64,000 bases of DNA, taken from contig CAWHMD010000011.1 of NCBI GenBank assembly GCA_963830385.1, positions 81,423 to 145,422 on the forward strand, read 5' to 3'. The notes beneath the pieces are model-generated. The model made no database searches. It saw only the letters and a program-made list of their open reading frames with translations, and was not told the DNA's origin. The first letter of the stretch is position 1. Each line of letters begins with the position of its first letter. The position numbers were made by a program, and so were the translations under genes. The stretch is from Bog-532 sp963830385 (GTDB lineage Bacteria; Actinomycetota; Actinomycetes; Streptosporangiales; Streptosporangiaceae). Shown here piece by piece: positions 50,599-59,152 of this stretch.

Positions 50599-51684
50599 AT
50601 GAGCAACACGGTAACTGTCCAGCGCCGGTACGGCTGGGGAATCGTCGGCTGCGGCGTCATCGCGCCGACGCACGCCAGCGCGATCGCCGGACTGCCCAAT
50701 GCGCACCTGGTGGCGGTCACCGACATCGTGCCCGAGAAGGCCAAGGCCTTCGCGGAAGAACGCGGGGCTGCGTGGGACGCCGACCTGGACGCCCTGCTCG
50801 CCCGGACGGACATCGACGTCGTCAGCGTATGCGTGCCGAGCGGGCTGCACGCCGACATCGGGATCAGGGCCGCCCGCGCCGGCAAGCATCTTGTCATGGA
50901 GAAACCGATCGAGGTCACCGTTGCCGCAGCCGACCGGCTGCTCGACGCTGTCGCATCCGCCGGCGTGCAGCTCACCGTGATCTCCCAGCACCGTTTCGAC
51001 GCCGGGATCCAGCGGCTCAAGGAACTGGTTGACCAGGGCAGGCTCGGCCGGGTGGTCCTCGGGGACGCCGTCGTGAAGTGGTACCGGAGCCAGGACTACT
51101 ACGACAGCGGCGACTGGCGCGGGACGTGGGCGCTGGACGGCGGCGGCGCGCTGATGAACCAGGGGGTCCACCAAGTGGACCTGCTGTGCTGGATCATGGG
51201 CGAGGTCGACGAGGTTACCGCGCTCTGCGTCACGCAGGCGCACACGATCGAGGTCGAGGACGTCGCCCTCGCGCTGCTGCGGTTCCGTTCCGGCGCGGTG
51301 GGGCTGCTGCAGGCCACCACCGCCGCCTACCCTGGCTTCCCGGAACGGCTGGAGGTCTCCGGCACGGGCGGGTCCGTCATCGTCGAGGGCAGCGACATCC
51401 GGTCAATGGAACTGGCCGACGAGAAGGGTGATGTCGGCGCCTACGGCGGCAAGGCCAGCTCGGTGCCGCCGCTTGGTGCCGCGGGGTCGGCGGCCGCCGA
51501 CCCCGCGGCACTCGCGGTTGAGGCGCACCGGGCCCAGCTCGCGGAGTTCCTGACCGCGCTGGACAACGGTGGGCAGCCCCCCGTCACCGGGGACGAGGCA
51601 CGGGCGGACGTGGCGCTGATCCGCGCGGTCTACGACTCCGCCCGCACAGGACGTCCCGTGGTCCCCGTAACACCCCGGCGCTGA
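50599..51684 (+). CDS. Gfo/Idh/MocA-family oxidoreductase (3)
   Basis: A 361-residue protein from ATG 50599. The Rossmann start is YGWGIVGCGVIAPTHASAIA, the catalytic Lys is in HLVMEKPIEVTVAAADRLL, and WALDGGGALMNQGVHQVDLL provides the C-terminal active-site His. It is the last gene of the plus-strand sugar-acid operon, 36 bases after the TIM-barrel gene. An NAD(P)-linked sugar or cyclitol dehydrogenase is likely. It converges with the peptidase E gene, 34 bases away. Confidence 0.92.
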   Translation: MSNTVTVQRRYGWGIVGCGVIAPTHASAIAGLPNAHLVAVTDIVPEKAKAFAEERGAAWDADLDALLARTDIDVVSVCVPSGLHADIGIRAARAGKHLVMEKPIEVTVAAADRLLDAVASAGVQLTVISQHRFDAGIQRLKELVDQGRLGRVVLGDAVVKWYRSQDYYDSGDWRGTWALDGGGALMNQGVHQVDLLCWIMGEVDEVTALCVTQAHTIEVEDVALALLRFRSGAVGLLQATTAAYPGFPERLEVSGTGGSVIVEGSDIRSMELADEKGDVGAYGGKASSVPPLGAAGSAAADPAALAVEAHRAQLAEFLTALDNGGQPPVTGDEARADVALIRAVYDSARTGRPVVPVTPRR

Positions 51685-51718
51685 GGCCCTGGTGGCGGAC
51701 GCCACGCCGGAAGCCGAA

Positions 51719-52483
51719 TTAGCCGCCAATGGTGAAGCGAGGCACCGTCGCCAGGAGCCACGAAACGTCTGTACCGGCCGCGATGTCGGCGGGCTGGTGG
51801 CCATGGCGGAAGAGCACCCCGCCGCTGGCGCCACCCAGCGCCGCCACCTCACCGTCGGTGTACAGCCAGGCGCCTTCCCGCATGGCCAGCACTGGTACGT
51901 CGTTTTCTTCGCAGAACTCGGTCAGCCGCTGAGCTCTCGTCTCGCCCTGGTGGGTGCTTCCCGGATCCGGATCGAGGTAGTGCGGATTGATTTGGAACGG
52001 GACGAGGCCAAGCGCGTCGAACCCCTCCGGATCCAGGATCGGCATGTCGTTCGTCGTGCGGATCGTGGGGCATGCCAGGTTGGTGCCCGCCGAGGAGCCG
52101 AGGTAGGGGAGCCCCGCGCGGACCCGGTCGCCCAGCGGCCCGAGCAGGCCGCCTCGCCGCAGGCTGCGCAGCAGCCGGAAGGTGTTGCCGCCGCCGACGA
52201 ATACCGCCTCGGCGGAACCGACCGCGGACGCTGGGTCCGGACGGCGATGCAGACCCTCAACGCGTACTCCGATGGGGCGCATTGCCTCGGCCACGGTCGC
52301 CGTGTAGCCGTCGTGATCCGCGAGTGCGTACGGGACGAACAGCAGGCGCTCCCGGCCGGACAAGTGCGCGGCGATGGCCTGCAGCGCATGTGACAGGTAC
52401 GGCCGGTCGTGCGTCGCGGAGTTCGACAGCAGCAGCAGGCGCACTTTGTCCTGGCCGGTCTGCCGTGAACTGGCCGGCGTCAT
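51719..52483 (-). CDS. pepE: Peptidase E (family S51)
   Basis: A 254-residue protein from ATG 52483, overlapping the DUF1177 stop (ATGA). Family S51 peptidases cleave dipeptides with an N-terminal Asp. The nucleophile Ser is in YLGSSAGTNLACPTI (GSSAGTN motif), the His in PFQINPHYLDPDPG, and the strand VFVGGGNTFRLLRSL precedes them. It is the last gene of the 12-gene operon. In this context it might hydrolyse an N-acyl or dipeptide-like product after ring opening rather than act as a housekeeping dipeptidase. This is inference. Confidence 0.88.
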   Translation of the reverse strand: MTPASSRQTGQDKVRLLLLSNSATHDRPYLSHALQAIAAHLSGRERLLFVPYALADHDGYTATVAEAMRPIGVRVEGLHRRPDPASAVGSAEAVFVGGGNTFRLLRSLRRGGLLGPLGDRVRAGLPYLGSSAGTNLACPTIRTTNDMPILDPEGFDALGLVPFQINPHYLDPDPGSTHQGETRAQRLTEFCEENDVPVLAMREGAWLYTDGEVAALGGASGGVLFRHGHQPADIAAGTDVSWLLATVPRFTIGG

Positions 52484-53424
52484 CGCGCGTCCCGGTCGCC
52501 GGGGGTCTGCAGCCGGGTCATCGGTCCGTACAGCGTGACGAGCCGGCCGAACTCCTCGTCGTCGCAAAGGCTGAGCGAGCCGGCGCCGTAGCCCTTGGCT
52601 ACCTCAATGCAGAACCGGGCCGTCTGCTCCACGGCGGCCAGGTCGGTGGCGCCCGTACCGGAGCCGGCCACGGTGACCTCGGCCGTGAGCGCCACGCCAA
52701 CCACGGGCACCGTCGCCGCCGTGGCCGGCTGCAGGATCGAGTTGAGGTGATACACGCCGTTTTCGTACGGGGTGATGTCCTGAGTGGTGACCGGCAGGAC
52801 GACCGGCAGCCGCCCGGTCACCTGCTGCTGCAGGTCGAGCAGGTCCTCGCTCACCCGTAGTACCCAGCCCTGCCGTACGGTCGGGCTGACCGCGAAACCC
52901 CTCTGGTTGCACACCCGGTTGCCCCGCGTGGTATCGACGGAGAGGATCGCCTCCATCGCTTCGTCGACCTCGTGCCGGTTCATCGTGGCCATGTCGACCG
53001 GCGAACCCATGAATGGCACCGGATCATGGGGAAGGGTGGGCGCGGCCGGGCAGATGTGCGTGGCGACGATGACGTCGCCCGGCAGCCGGTCCCCGGCCCG
53101 GCGCATGCTGCCGAGTTTCGCCGCCACCGCCAGCACGGCCAGCGCGCCGTCACCATCGGAGACGAACCCGATCCGCGCCGGCCGCGCGCCCAGACCGCCA
53201 AGCCGGCCGATCACTCCCAGCGTCGGGGACCCGCCTCCGCTGCTCCGGCCGTCGTAGCCGGGAATCGTGGCCCGGAGGAAGTCGGTGTGCCCCGCATCAG
53301 TGCTGGCTCGCGTGACCGCGACTTCCTCGACACCGGCGGCGCGGAGGGCGGCGGCGGCCGCCGCGCCGTCCGCGGACGGCCGGTCGAGAACGTCGAACAG
53401 GTCAAGCACCTGGCGCCATGTCAC
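52480..53424 (-). CDS. DUF1177 family protein
   Basis: A 314-residue protein from GTG 53424. It contains the highly conserved DUF1177 blocks TLGVIGRLGGLGARPARIGF, VIVATHICPAAPTLPHDPVP, FMGSPVDMATMNRHEVDEA and VVLPVTTQDITPYENGVYHL. The many conserved His, Asp and Cys residues suggest a metal-dependent enzyme, but no reaction is known to me. From memory it often lies beside AroM, as here. It overlaps pepE by four bases and follows aroM after 12 bases. Confidence 0.9.
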   Translation of the reverse strand: MTWRQVLDLFDVLDRPSADGAAAAAALRAAGVEEVAVTRASTDAGHTDFLRATIPGYDGRSSGGGSPTLGVIGRLGGLGARPARIGFVSDGDGALAVLAVAAKLGSMRRAGDRLPGDVIVATHICPAAPTLPHDPVPFMGSPVDMATMNRHEVDEAMEAILSVDTTRGNRVCNQRGFAVSPTVRQGWVLRVSEDLLDLQQQVTGRLPVVLPVTTQDITPYENGVYHLNSILQPATAATVPVVGVALTAEVTVAGSGTGATDLAAVEQTARFCIEVAKGYGAGSLSLCDDEEFGRLVTLYGPMTRLQTPGDRDAR

Positions 53425-53436
53425 CGCCGGTCCACC

Positions 53437-54131
53437 TCACCTTCCTGCCGTCGCGGAGAGAAGTTCCCCGGCGAGACGGCCGACTACCGATCTGGCCAGC
53501 AGGACCGGTATGCCGGTCTGCGCGGCCGCCGCTTCCCGCGATGCTTCGGCGTATCCCATGCAGTCCAGCAGGGCGATCCGCGCACCCTGGCGGGCCAGCC
53601 GCCGGCTGCCGCGGGTATCGCGTCGGCGGCGCCGTCGGCATAGGGGTCGGCGTTGTCGACCAGTACCGGCTCGCCCAGGGCCCGTTCCCATCGCCCCGCC
53701 AGGACATTCTGCTGGGCCGCGAGCGGAACGACGACACCCAGCGGCCCGCTCCCACCGGCGACCGCGCCGACCCCGTTCACCAGGAGGCGCTCCGCGTCGA
53801 GCAGCGGCCGCCGGTGGTGCAGTGGCGGGAAGGTCCCGGTGCAGACGAGCAGGTTTACCTCGGCTCCTCGCTGCTCGAGCTCGGCGATGGCCTCCTCCAG
53901 CCGGGGCACGAGGCGCTTGCGGTCGAGCACGACCGGCCCGCCGTCACGGAGACGGCTGGTCAGCGTGTTCTCGTCGGCATCCGGGGCGAGCGCGGCGATC
54001 GCCGATGAGCCGAGGCCGTCGAGGGCGCCGCGTTCGAGCAGGCTCGTCCTGGCCGGCAGGTAGGCGGCGAGCTCGCCCGTGAGGTCGGCCCGTGGCGATT
54101 GCCCGATCGTCACCACGCCAAGTGACGGCAT
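53437..54131 (-). pseudogene. aroM: AroM-family protein with a one-base frameshift
   Basis: ATG 54131 overlaps the HyuA-2 stop by one base. MPSLGVVTIGQSPRADLTGE and LVCTGTFPPLHHRRPLLDAE are clear AroM blocks. The end of the family, ARIALLDCMGYAEASREAAA, is in another frame. At about 53604 one additional C (GCAGCCCGGCGG on the coding strand) would join them and give a normal protein of about 231 residues. Because every neighbour is intact and the operon is tightly coupled, a sequence error is quite possible. AroM was named from the E. coli aro regulon and has no established reaction. Confidence 0.82.
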
Positions 54132-55717
54132 CAGCTTCCTTCCACAGCGGGGAAGGCGGTGGCGGGAATGTCGAGAAGCGGGCCGATCGCGCGCACCCGG
54201 ACCCGGACCGCCGGATCGAGGAGGTAGGAGAGTGGGACCTCGTCCACGTCGGCGACCTGCACGTGCCGGGGATCCGCGCCCGCCTGCACCGCCCGGGCGA
54301 ACGCGTCGTTGCATGCCTCCTGGATCGCTGCCGTCTTCCGGTCCGGCCTGCTTGGGCACACCCGTTCCGCGTACCCGCTGACCGGCGCGATCGCCGCGCC
54401 GATCGCGTTGGCGACGTCGTAGTGGCCAGGCCGCACGAACCGGCTGACGCCGCCGACATCGGATGGGACGAGAGCGCCCGCACCCCCCACCACGACCAGC
54501 GGCCACGGCGCCGACGTAAGCCTCATCCGGTCGATTCCCTCGGCAATCAACGTGTCGGCCCTGGCCAGAGCTGCGGCCAGCGTGCTGTGCCACCCCGCCG
54601 GAACGGTGCGGCCGTCGAGGGACATCCGGCCGGATTCAACCGCGGCATCGGTCAGGGTCGGGACCGGGCCGCCGAAGACGAGCGCCTCTGACGTGAGACG
54701 GCTGCCGACGCTGGTGCCGAAGTGCATCGCCGGTCCGCTACCTTCGATCCTGGTCCCGCCCCCGACCCGCAGGCTCAAGATGTCCGGCATCCGGAAGTTT
54801 GTCTCCACCCCGCCGACCGTTACCGGCGACAACGAGTCGCTCGGGAAGCCCCGGACCAGCACACCGATGTCCGCGGTCGTGCCACCAACGTCGACGACGA
54901 CCGCTTCCTCCTCACCGCTCAGGAACGCCGCTCCCCGCATGCTGTTGGCGGGTCCGCTCGCGATAGTCAGGATCGGGAAGCGCAGAGCGGCCTCGAGCGC
55001 GACCAGAGTGCCATCGTTTTGCGCCAGATAAGTATCGGCATGCAGGCCATGCCGGGCCAGGCCGTCCCGGAGTGCCTCGGTGATCGTCGTGACCACGCCG
55101 GTCAGCGCCGCGTTCAGGACGGTCGCGTTCTCCCGCTCCACCAGTCCTATGGTCCCGATCTCGTGGCTGAGACAGATATTCACGGCACCCAGCTCGCGCC
55201 GCACGATCTGGGCGGCCTCGAGCTCATGGTCGGCCGACACGGGCGAAAAGACCCCGGTGATCGCGATGCCCTGCGCCACCTCAGCCACGGAGCACGCGAA
55301 GCGCGCGACCGCCTCCCGGTCGAGCCTGCCCAGCTCGGCACCGTCGTAGTCCGAGCCCCCGGCCACGACCGTTTCGCCGACCGAGACGGCCGTGCGCAGA
55401 TCAGCCGGCCAGCTGGCCAGCGGCGGCAGCGCGGTCGTCAGCGGGTAACCCAGCCGGATCACCCCGACCTTCTGCAGCGCCCGGCGCTCCAGGATCGCGT
55501 TCGTCGCCTGCGTCGTCCCGAGCATGACGCGGCGGATATGACCCGGCCCGGCCGGGAACTCCGACAGCACCAGCTGGATGGCCTGCTGGATGGCCTGCCG
55601 CACGCCGGACACCGTGGCGACCTTCGCCTTGGCGATCACCGTACCCTGCCGGTCGACGATTACGGCGTCGGTGTTGGTGCCGCCCACGTCGACACCGAGG
55701 TGAAGCTCACCGGGCAT
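54131..55717 (-). CDS. hyuA: Hydantoinase/oxoprolinase A-type protein (HyuA-2)
   Basis: A 528-residue protein from ATG 55717, overlapping the DUF917 stop by 11 bases. The ASKHA-type ATP fold is clear: LHLGVDVGGTNTDAVIVDRQ (phosphate 1), LGTTQATNAILERRAL, SHEIGTIGLVERENATVLNA, SGPANSMRGAAFLSG, then VVVDVGGTTADIGVLVRGFP (phosphate 2). HyuA proteins couple ATP hydrolysis to opening of hydantoin or 5-oxoproline rings, usually with a HyuB partner. No HyuB is present here; a DUF917 gene directly precedes it instead. Confidence 0.92.
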   Translation of the reverse strand: MPGELHLGVDVGGTNTDAVIVDRQGTVIAKAKVATVSGVRQAIQQAIQLVLSEFPAGPGHIRRVMLGTTQATNAILERRALQKVGVIRLGYPLTTALPPLASWPADLRTAVSVGETVVAGGSDYDGAELGRLDREAVARFACSVAEVAQGIAITGVFSPVSADHELEAAQIVRRELGAVNICLSHEIGTIGLVERENATVLNAALTGVVTTITEALRDGLARHGLHADTYLAQNDGTLVALEAALRFPILTIASGPANSMRGAAFLSGEEEAVVVDVGGTTADIGVLVRGFPSDSLSPVTVGGVETNFRMPDILSLRVGGGTRIEGSGPAMHFGTSVGSRLTSEALVFGGPVPTLTDAAVESGRMSLDGRTVPAGWHSTLAAALARADTLIAEGIDRMRLTSAPWPLVVVGGAGALVPSDVGGVSRFVRPGHYDVANAIGAAIAPVSGYAERVCPSRPDRKTAAIQEACNDAFARAVQAGADPRHVQVADVDEVPLSYLLDPAVRVRVRAIGPLLDIPATAFPAVEGS

Positions 55718-56783
55718 GGGTGGCCAGGCCAGCGATCGGGGTGTAGTCAAACGGCAGTCCGAACGCCCGCGGGCCGGCCACCTCCAGGCCCTCCGGGGTG
55801 GTCCACACGGGAGGGCCGGGATGGGCCACGATGGTCACACGCTGTCCCAGGCGCATCCCCTCGGTGGGAAGGGGATCGCAGGTGTCAGAACCGATGACCG
55901 AGATGATGTCCGGGACCATGGCCAGCCGTTCGCCGTCCTCCAGCGCGAGCAGGACCTCGTTCTGCATCTCCAGCCGGAGGAGCCGGTTCGTGTCCTGGCC
56001 GAGGCCCGCCACGACGGCCGACCCGCAGACGAAACCGCCATCGGACTCCCGGCTGAGCTCGATGATCTTCCCGTTGAGCAGGACGGTTCCGCCCACGTCT
56101 TCGGTGATGGCGCTGATCCTTTCCATGGCCCGCAGCCGCAGTGAGCGGCCGATCTTGAACGCGCGGCTGACGGAGCCCCTGATGACGGCGGTCGCGGCGC
56201 GTCCCGCGGTCATCGGGTACGCGGCGGCGGCGCACGCCCCGCCGAAGAGGCTCAACGCCCGCCTCGCCAGGCGTTCGGCCCGGTAATTGTCGGTGCCCCA
56301 CAACACGGCGACGTCGCCGCAGCCGTCGGTCAGCACCAGCGGGCTCGCCGGTACGCCGGCCAGGTGCATCGCCTGCTGCTGCATCTCGGGAAAGGCGCGC
56401 CCCATGCCGTCGGCGTCGAGCAGTGGCAGGCCGAGACGGGCGGCCCAGGTAACCGGCAGCAGGCCGTTCGAGCCCCCGATCTCGTAGCTCATCAGGGCGA
56501 CGACCGGCGCATGGCACAAGGTTTCGACCTGTTCGCGGAGGATGAGCGCTTCCTCGCCGCTCCAGATACGCTCCGTGGCCACCATCGGCGCCCCGATCAG
56601 GCCGGCCGGCATGACGATGCCGTCCGGCGGGAGGCGGCCCACCTCGACAACGTCGACCGGACCGCGCGCGCCGACGGCCTGGACGGCCATGGCCAGCGGC
56701 GTCTTGACCGAACCGCCGCCGCCTGAACTGGCGATCGCGCAGCCAAATGAGTACACCGGCAGGTTCGCCACGGTCAGCTGCAT
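55707..56783 (-). CDS. DUF917 family protein (3)
   Basis: A 358-residue protein from ATG 56783. It has the DUF917 core: ASSGGGGSVKTPL near the start, LIGAPMVATERIW, then LPLLDADGMGRAFPEMQQQA and LEMQNEVLLALEDGERLAMV with VPDIISVIGSDT. From memory, this Pfam (PF06032) is now linked to S-methyl-thiohydantoin desulfurase. It is the most divergent of the three copies in the operon (the start reads NLPVYSFGCAIASSGGG rather than LxxLAxGAAxLGxGGGG). It is paired with HyuA-2 by an 11-base overlap. Confidence 0.88.
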   Translation of the reverse strand: MQLTVANLPVYSFGCAIASSGGGGSVKTPLAMAVQAVGARGPVDVVEVGRLPPDGIVMPAGLIGAPMVATERIWSGEEALILREQVETLCHAPVVALMSYEIGGSNGLLPVTWAARLGLPLLDADGMGRAFPEMQQQAMHLAGVPASPLVLTDGCGDVAVLWGTDNYRAERLARRALSLFGGACAAAAYPMTAGRAATAVIRGSVSRAFKIGRSLRLRAMERISAITEDVGGTVLLNGKIIELSRESDGGFVCGSAVVAGLGQDTNRLLRLEMQNEVLLALEDGERLAMVPDIISVIGSDTCDPLPTEGMRLGQRVTIVAHPGPPVWTTPEGLEVAGPRAFGLPFDYTPIAGLATHAR

Positions 56784-56793
56784 GTACGTGAGG

Positions 56794-57387
56794 CTAGCTT
56801 GGCCGAAGGGGGGCCTGCCCGTACCGCTCCCAGTAGACGAGCTCGGCCAGCAACGGTGACGGCCGGGATCGCCACGGGAGCACCCGTGGCCCGGCGGCAG
56901 CGGGATGGCCGATCAGCAGGATGGCTTCGGGCCGGGCGTGCGCCGGGAGGCCGAGGATGGTCTTGACGCCGGCGCGGCTGAAGGATGTCACGGGACACGT
57001 GCCCAGGCCGAGAGCATGCGCCTCGGTCATCATGTTCATCATCAGCGTCCCCACGTCGATGAACACCGCCCGGTCGGCATCGTCCGGCAATCCGGCCGCC
57101 GCCACGGCCTGCAGGTCGGTGCAGACGACCACCATGACGGCCGGGTGCGAGAAGATACCCGGCGACATGTCCGCCACCAGCTTGACCTGCTGACGCTCAC
57201 GCACCACGAGCAGCCGGTGGAGGCGGTTGTTGCTGGCGCAGGTGGCCCAGCGGCCCGCTTCCAGGATCATCCACAGTTGGGTGTCCTCGACGGGCTCGGC
57301 GCTGAAGTCACGCACCACCCGCCGGGTGCTCATGCGCGCCAGGAGGCCGGCGGGGTCAACCTCCCCGCGGGTGTCGGTGGCCGTCAT
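56794..57387 (-). CDS. Nitroreductase-family flavoprotein
   Basis: A 197-residue protein from ATG 57387. The start LARMSTRRVVRDFSAEPVED and GRWATCASNNRLHRLLVVRE are FMN-binding blocks. FIDVGTLMMNMMTEAHALGLG followed by TCPVTSFS is the conserved dimer/FMN helix. Such proteins reduce nitro groups, quinones or enamides, or cleave rings with oxygen. Within this operon it may reduce or oxidise the heterocycle. It starts inside the DUF6092 stop (ATGA) and is followed by DUF917 (3) after 10 bases. Confidence 0.9.
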   Translation of the reverse strand: MTATDTRGEVDPAGLLARMSTRRVVRDFSAEPVEDTQLWMILEAGRWATCASNNRLHRLLVVRERQQVKLVADMSPGIFSHPAVMVVVCTDLQAVAAAGLPDDADRAVFIDVGTLMMNMMTEAHALGLGTCPVTSFSRAGVKTILGLPAHARPEAILLIGHPAAAGPRVLPWRSRPSPLLAELVYWERYGQAPLRPS

Positions 57388-57752
57388 GGCGCCACGTTCC
57401 CGGCGTGGCTGCCGGTGGTCTGCACCAGGCGCTGTGCCACCTCCCGGGAGGCTTGCGGCAGGTAGGAGTAGAAGGCCGGGCGGTCACTCATCATCAGCAC
57501 CTTGTTCCGGTCAATTTCGGCCTGCAGGCCCGCCAGCCAGGAGTCGTCGAGGCCGCACCCGAGCATCATCGCGGCGAGCTTGGCCGCGGCGTCGAGCAGC
57601 CGGAAGCTGCCGTAGCAGTGCGGTTCGGCCACGCAGATCTCGGCGCTGGCGACCAGGTGGGCCAGGAGTTCGTAGGCGCGTTCCCTCGGGACGGTGGCGC
57701 TGGGGCCGCCCGGTCCGCCTGGCTCACCCGGCTGCGCGGGCGGTTGGCTCAT
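57384..57752 (-). CDS. DUF6092 family protein
   Basis: A 122-residue protein from ATG 57752, overlapping the amidohydrolase stop. After a Pro/Gly-rich start comes a helical domain: ERAYELLAHLVASAEICVAE, then YGSFRLLDAAAKLAAMMLG, then MMSDRPAFYSYLPQASREVA. This matches the small actinobacterial DUF6092 family. The function is unknown. In this place it may be a subunit or chaperone of the nitroreductase, which it overlaps by four bases. Confidence 0.75.
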   Translation of the reverse strand: MSQPPAQPGEPGGPGGPSATVPRERAYELLAHLVASAEICVAEPHCYGSFRLLDAAAKLAAMMLGCGLDDSWLAGLQAEIDRNKVLMMSDRPAFYSYLPQASREVAQRLVQTTGSHAGNVAP

Positions 57753-59152
57753 CTGTCCTCCAGGTTCTGGTAGCGTCCACGGCTCAGCAGCAGCCCCCGG
57801 CCGGGCTTGGCCAGTACCTGCCCGTCGCGCACGATGACCTCACCGCGGGAGATGGTGAGTGCCGGCCAGCCGCGGGCCTCGTAGCCCTCGTACGGGTCGA
57901 AGTCCGACTGCGAATGCATGGCCGCCGCCGTGACCCGGAACGGCCGTTCCGGGTCGATGGCCACGAGGTCGGCATCGGATCCGACCGCCAGGCAGCCCTT
58001 ACGGGGCCAGAGCCCGAACAGCTTGGCCGGGTTCGTGGCGGTGACCGCGACGAAGGTGGTCATCGGTATCCGGCCGGCTCGCACGCCCTCCGCGTAGAGC
58101 ATGCCGATGCTGGTCTGGACGTTCGATACGCCGCCGGGTATCTCTGCGAAGGACAGCGACGGGTCCATCTTCTGCCCGGCCATCCAGGTCGTGTGGTCGG
58201 TGGCGTAGGTCTGGATTTCCCCGCTCTCCAGGCCCTGCCACAGGGCCGCCTGGTCGTCGGCCTCACGCAGCGGCGGCCAGCAGACGTATTTGTTGCCGTT
58301 CCGGTCCGGCAGCTGGTACCGGCTGGCGTCCAGGTACAGATAGGCGGGCCTGGTCTCGACGTAGACGCGGGCGCCGGTTCGGCGGGCGGCGCGTACTGCT
58401 TCCAGGGCAGCCCGGCAGGAGAGGTGGACGATGTAGATGGGGACGCCCAGCGCGTCCGCGTACGCCGCGACCCGGGCCGTGGCCGCCGCCTCAGCCTGGG
58501 TCGGACGGGCCCGGACGAGGTTCTCGACGCCGTGCCGGCCCTGGTGCACCAGCCGGCCGGTGAGGTGGTCGACCAGTGCCTGGTCCTCGGCGTGCACGTT
58601 GACCATGAGGCCGGCGTCCGCTGCCGCCTGCAGGACCCGCAGGACGTCACGGTCGCTGAGCGCCATGCCGGCATTGGCCGTGAAGATCTTGACGCTGGTG
58701 AAACCGTTGGCGGCCAGCGCCGGCAGTTCTTCCAGCGCACCCGGCGCGTCCGGGTCGATCACGGCGATATGGAACCCATAGTCGATCAGGGAACGGCCGT
58801 CGGCTTTCGCCTTCTCCCGGTCGATCGCGGCGGCCAGCCCGGCGCCGCGATCCTGGAACGCGAAATTGACGTAGGTGGTGATCCCGCCCGCGGCCGCGGC
58901 CCGGGATCCGGACTCGTAGTCATCGGCGGTCGCCTCGTCACCCACCTGGGTGTCGAAATGGGTGTGGACGTCGACGGCGCCGGGCGCGACCACCAGGCCG
59001 CGGGCGTCGATCACGCTACGGGCGTCCCCGCGCAGCGACGGCTCGATCGCGGCGATGCGGCCATCGGAGATGCCGATGTCAGCGCGGAACGTGCGCTCGG
59101 CGGTAGTGAGGGTGCCACCGCGGACAATGCAGTCGAATGACACCGGCCTCAC
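57749..59152 (-). CDS. Dihydropyrimidinase/hydantoinase-like amidohydrolase
   Basis: A 467-residue protein. GTG 59152 overlaps the DUF917 stop (GTGA), so it is preferred over GTG 59161. The binuclear metal site is recognisable: PGAVDVHTHFDTQ (His63, His65), the carboxylated Lys in FTSVKIFTANAG (near 153), His in LMVNVHAEDQALV, His in YIVHLSCRAALEA and Asp in YATDHTTW. The C-terminal VGSDADLVAIDPERPFRVTA is typical. It hydrolyses cyclic amides such as hydantoins or dihydropyrimidines. It is probably the metal-dependent ring-opening step of the operon. Confidence 0.92.
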   Translation of the reverse strand: MRPVSFDCIVRGGTLTTAERTFRADIGISDGRIAAIEPSLRGDARSVIDARGLVVAPGAVDVHTHFDTQVGDEATADDYESGSRAAAAGGITTYVNFAFQDRGAGLAAAIDREKAKADGRSLIDYGFHIAVIDPDAPGALEELPALAANGFTSVKIFTANAGMALSDRDVLRVLQAAADAGLMVNVHAEDQALVDHLTGRLVHQGRHGVENLVRARPTQAEAAATARVAAYADALGVPIYIVHLSCRAALEAVRAARRTGARVYVETRPAYLYLDASRYQLPDRNGNKYVCWPPLREADDQAALWQGLESGEIQTYATDHTTWMAGQKMDPSLSFAEIPGGVSNVQTSIGMLYAEGVRAGRIPMTTFVAVTATNPAKLFGLWPRKGCLAVGSDADLVAIDPERPFRVTAAAMHSQSDFDPYEGYEARGWPALTISRGEVIVRDGQVLAKPGRGLLLSRGRYQNLEDR

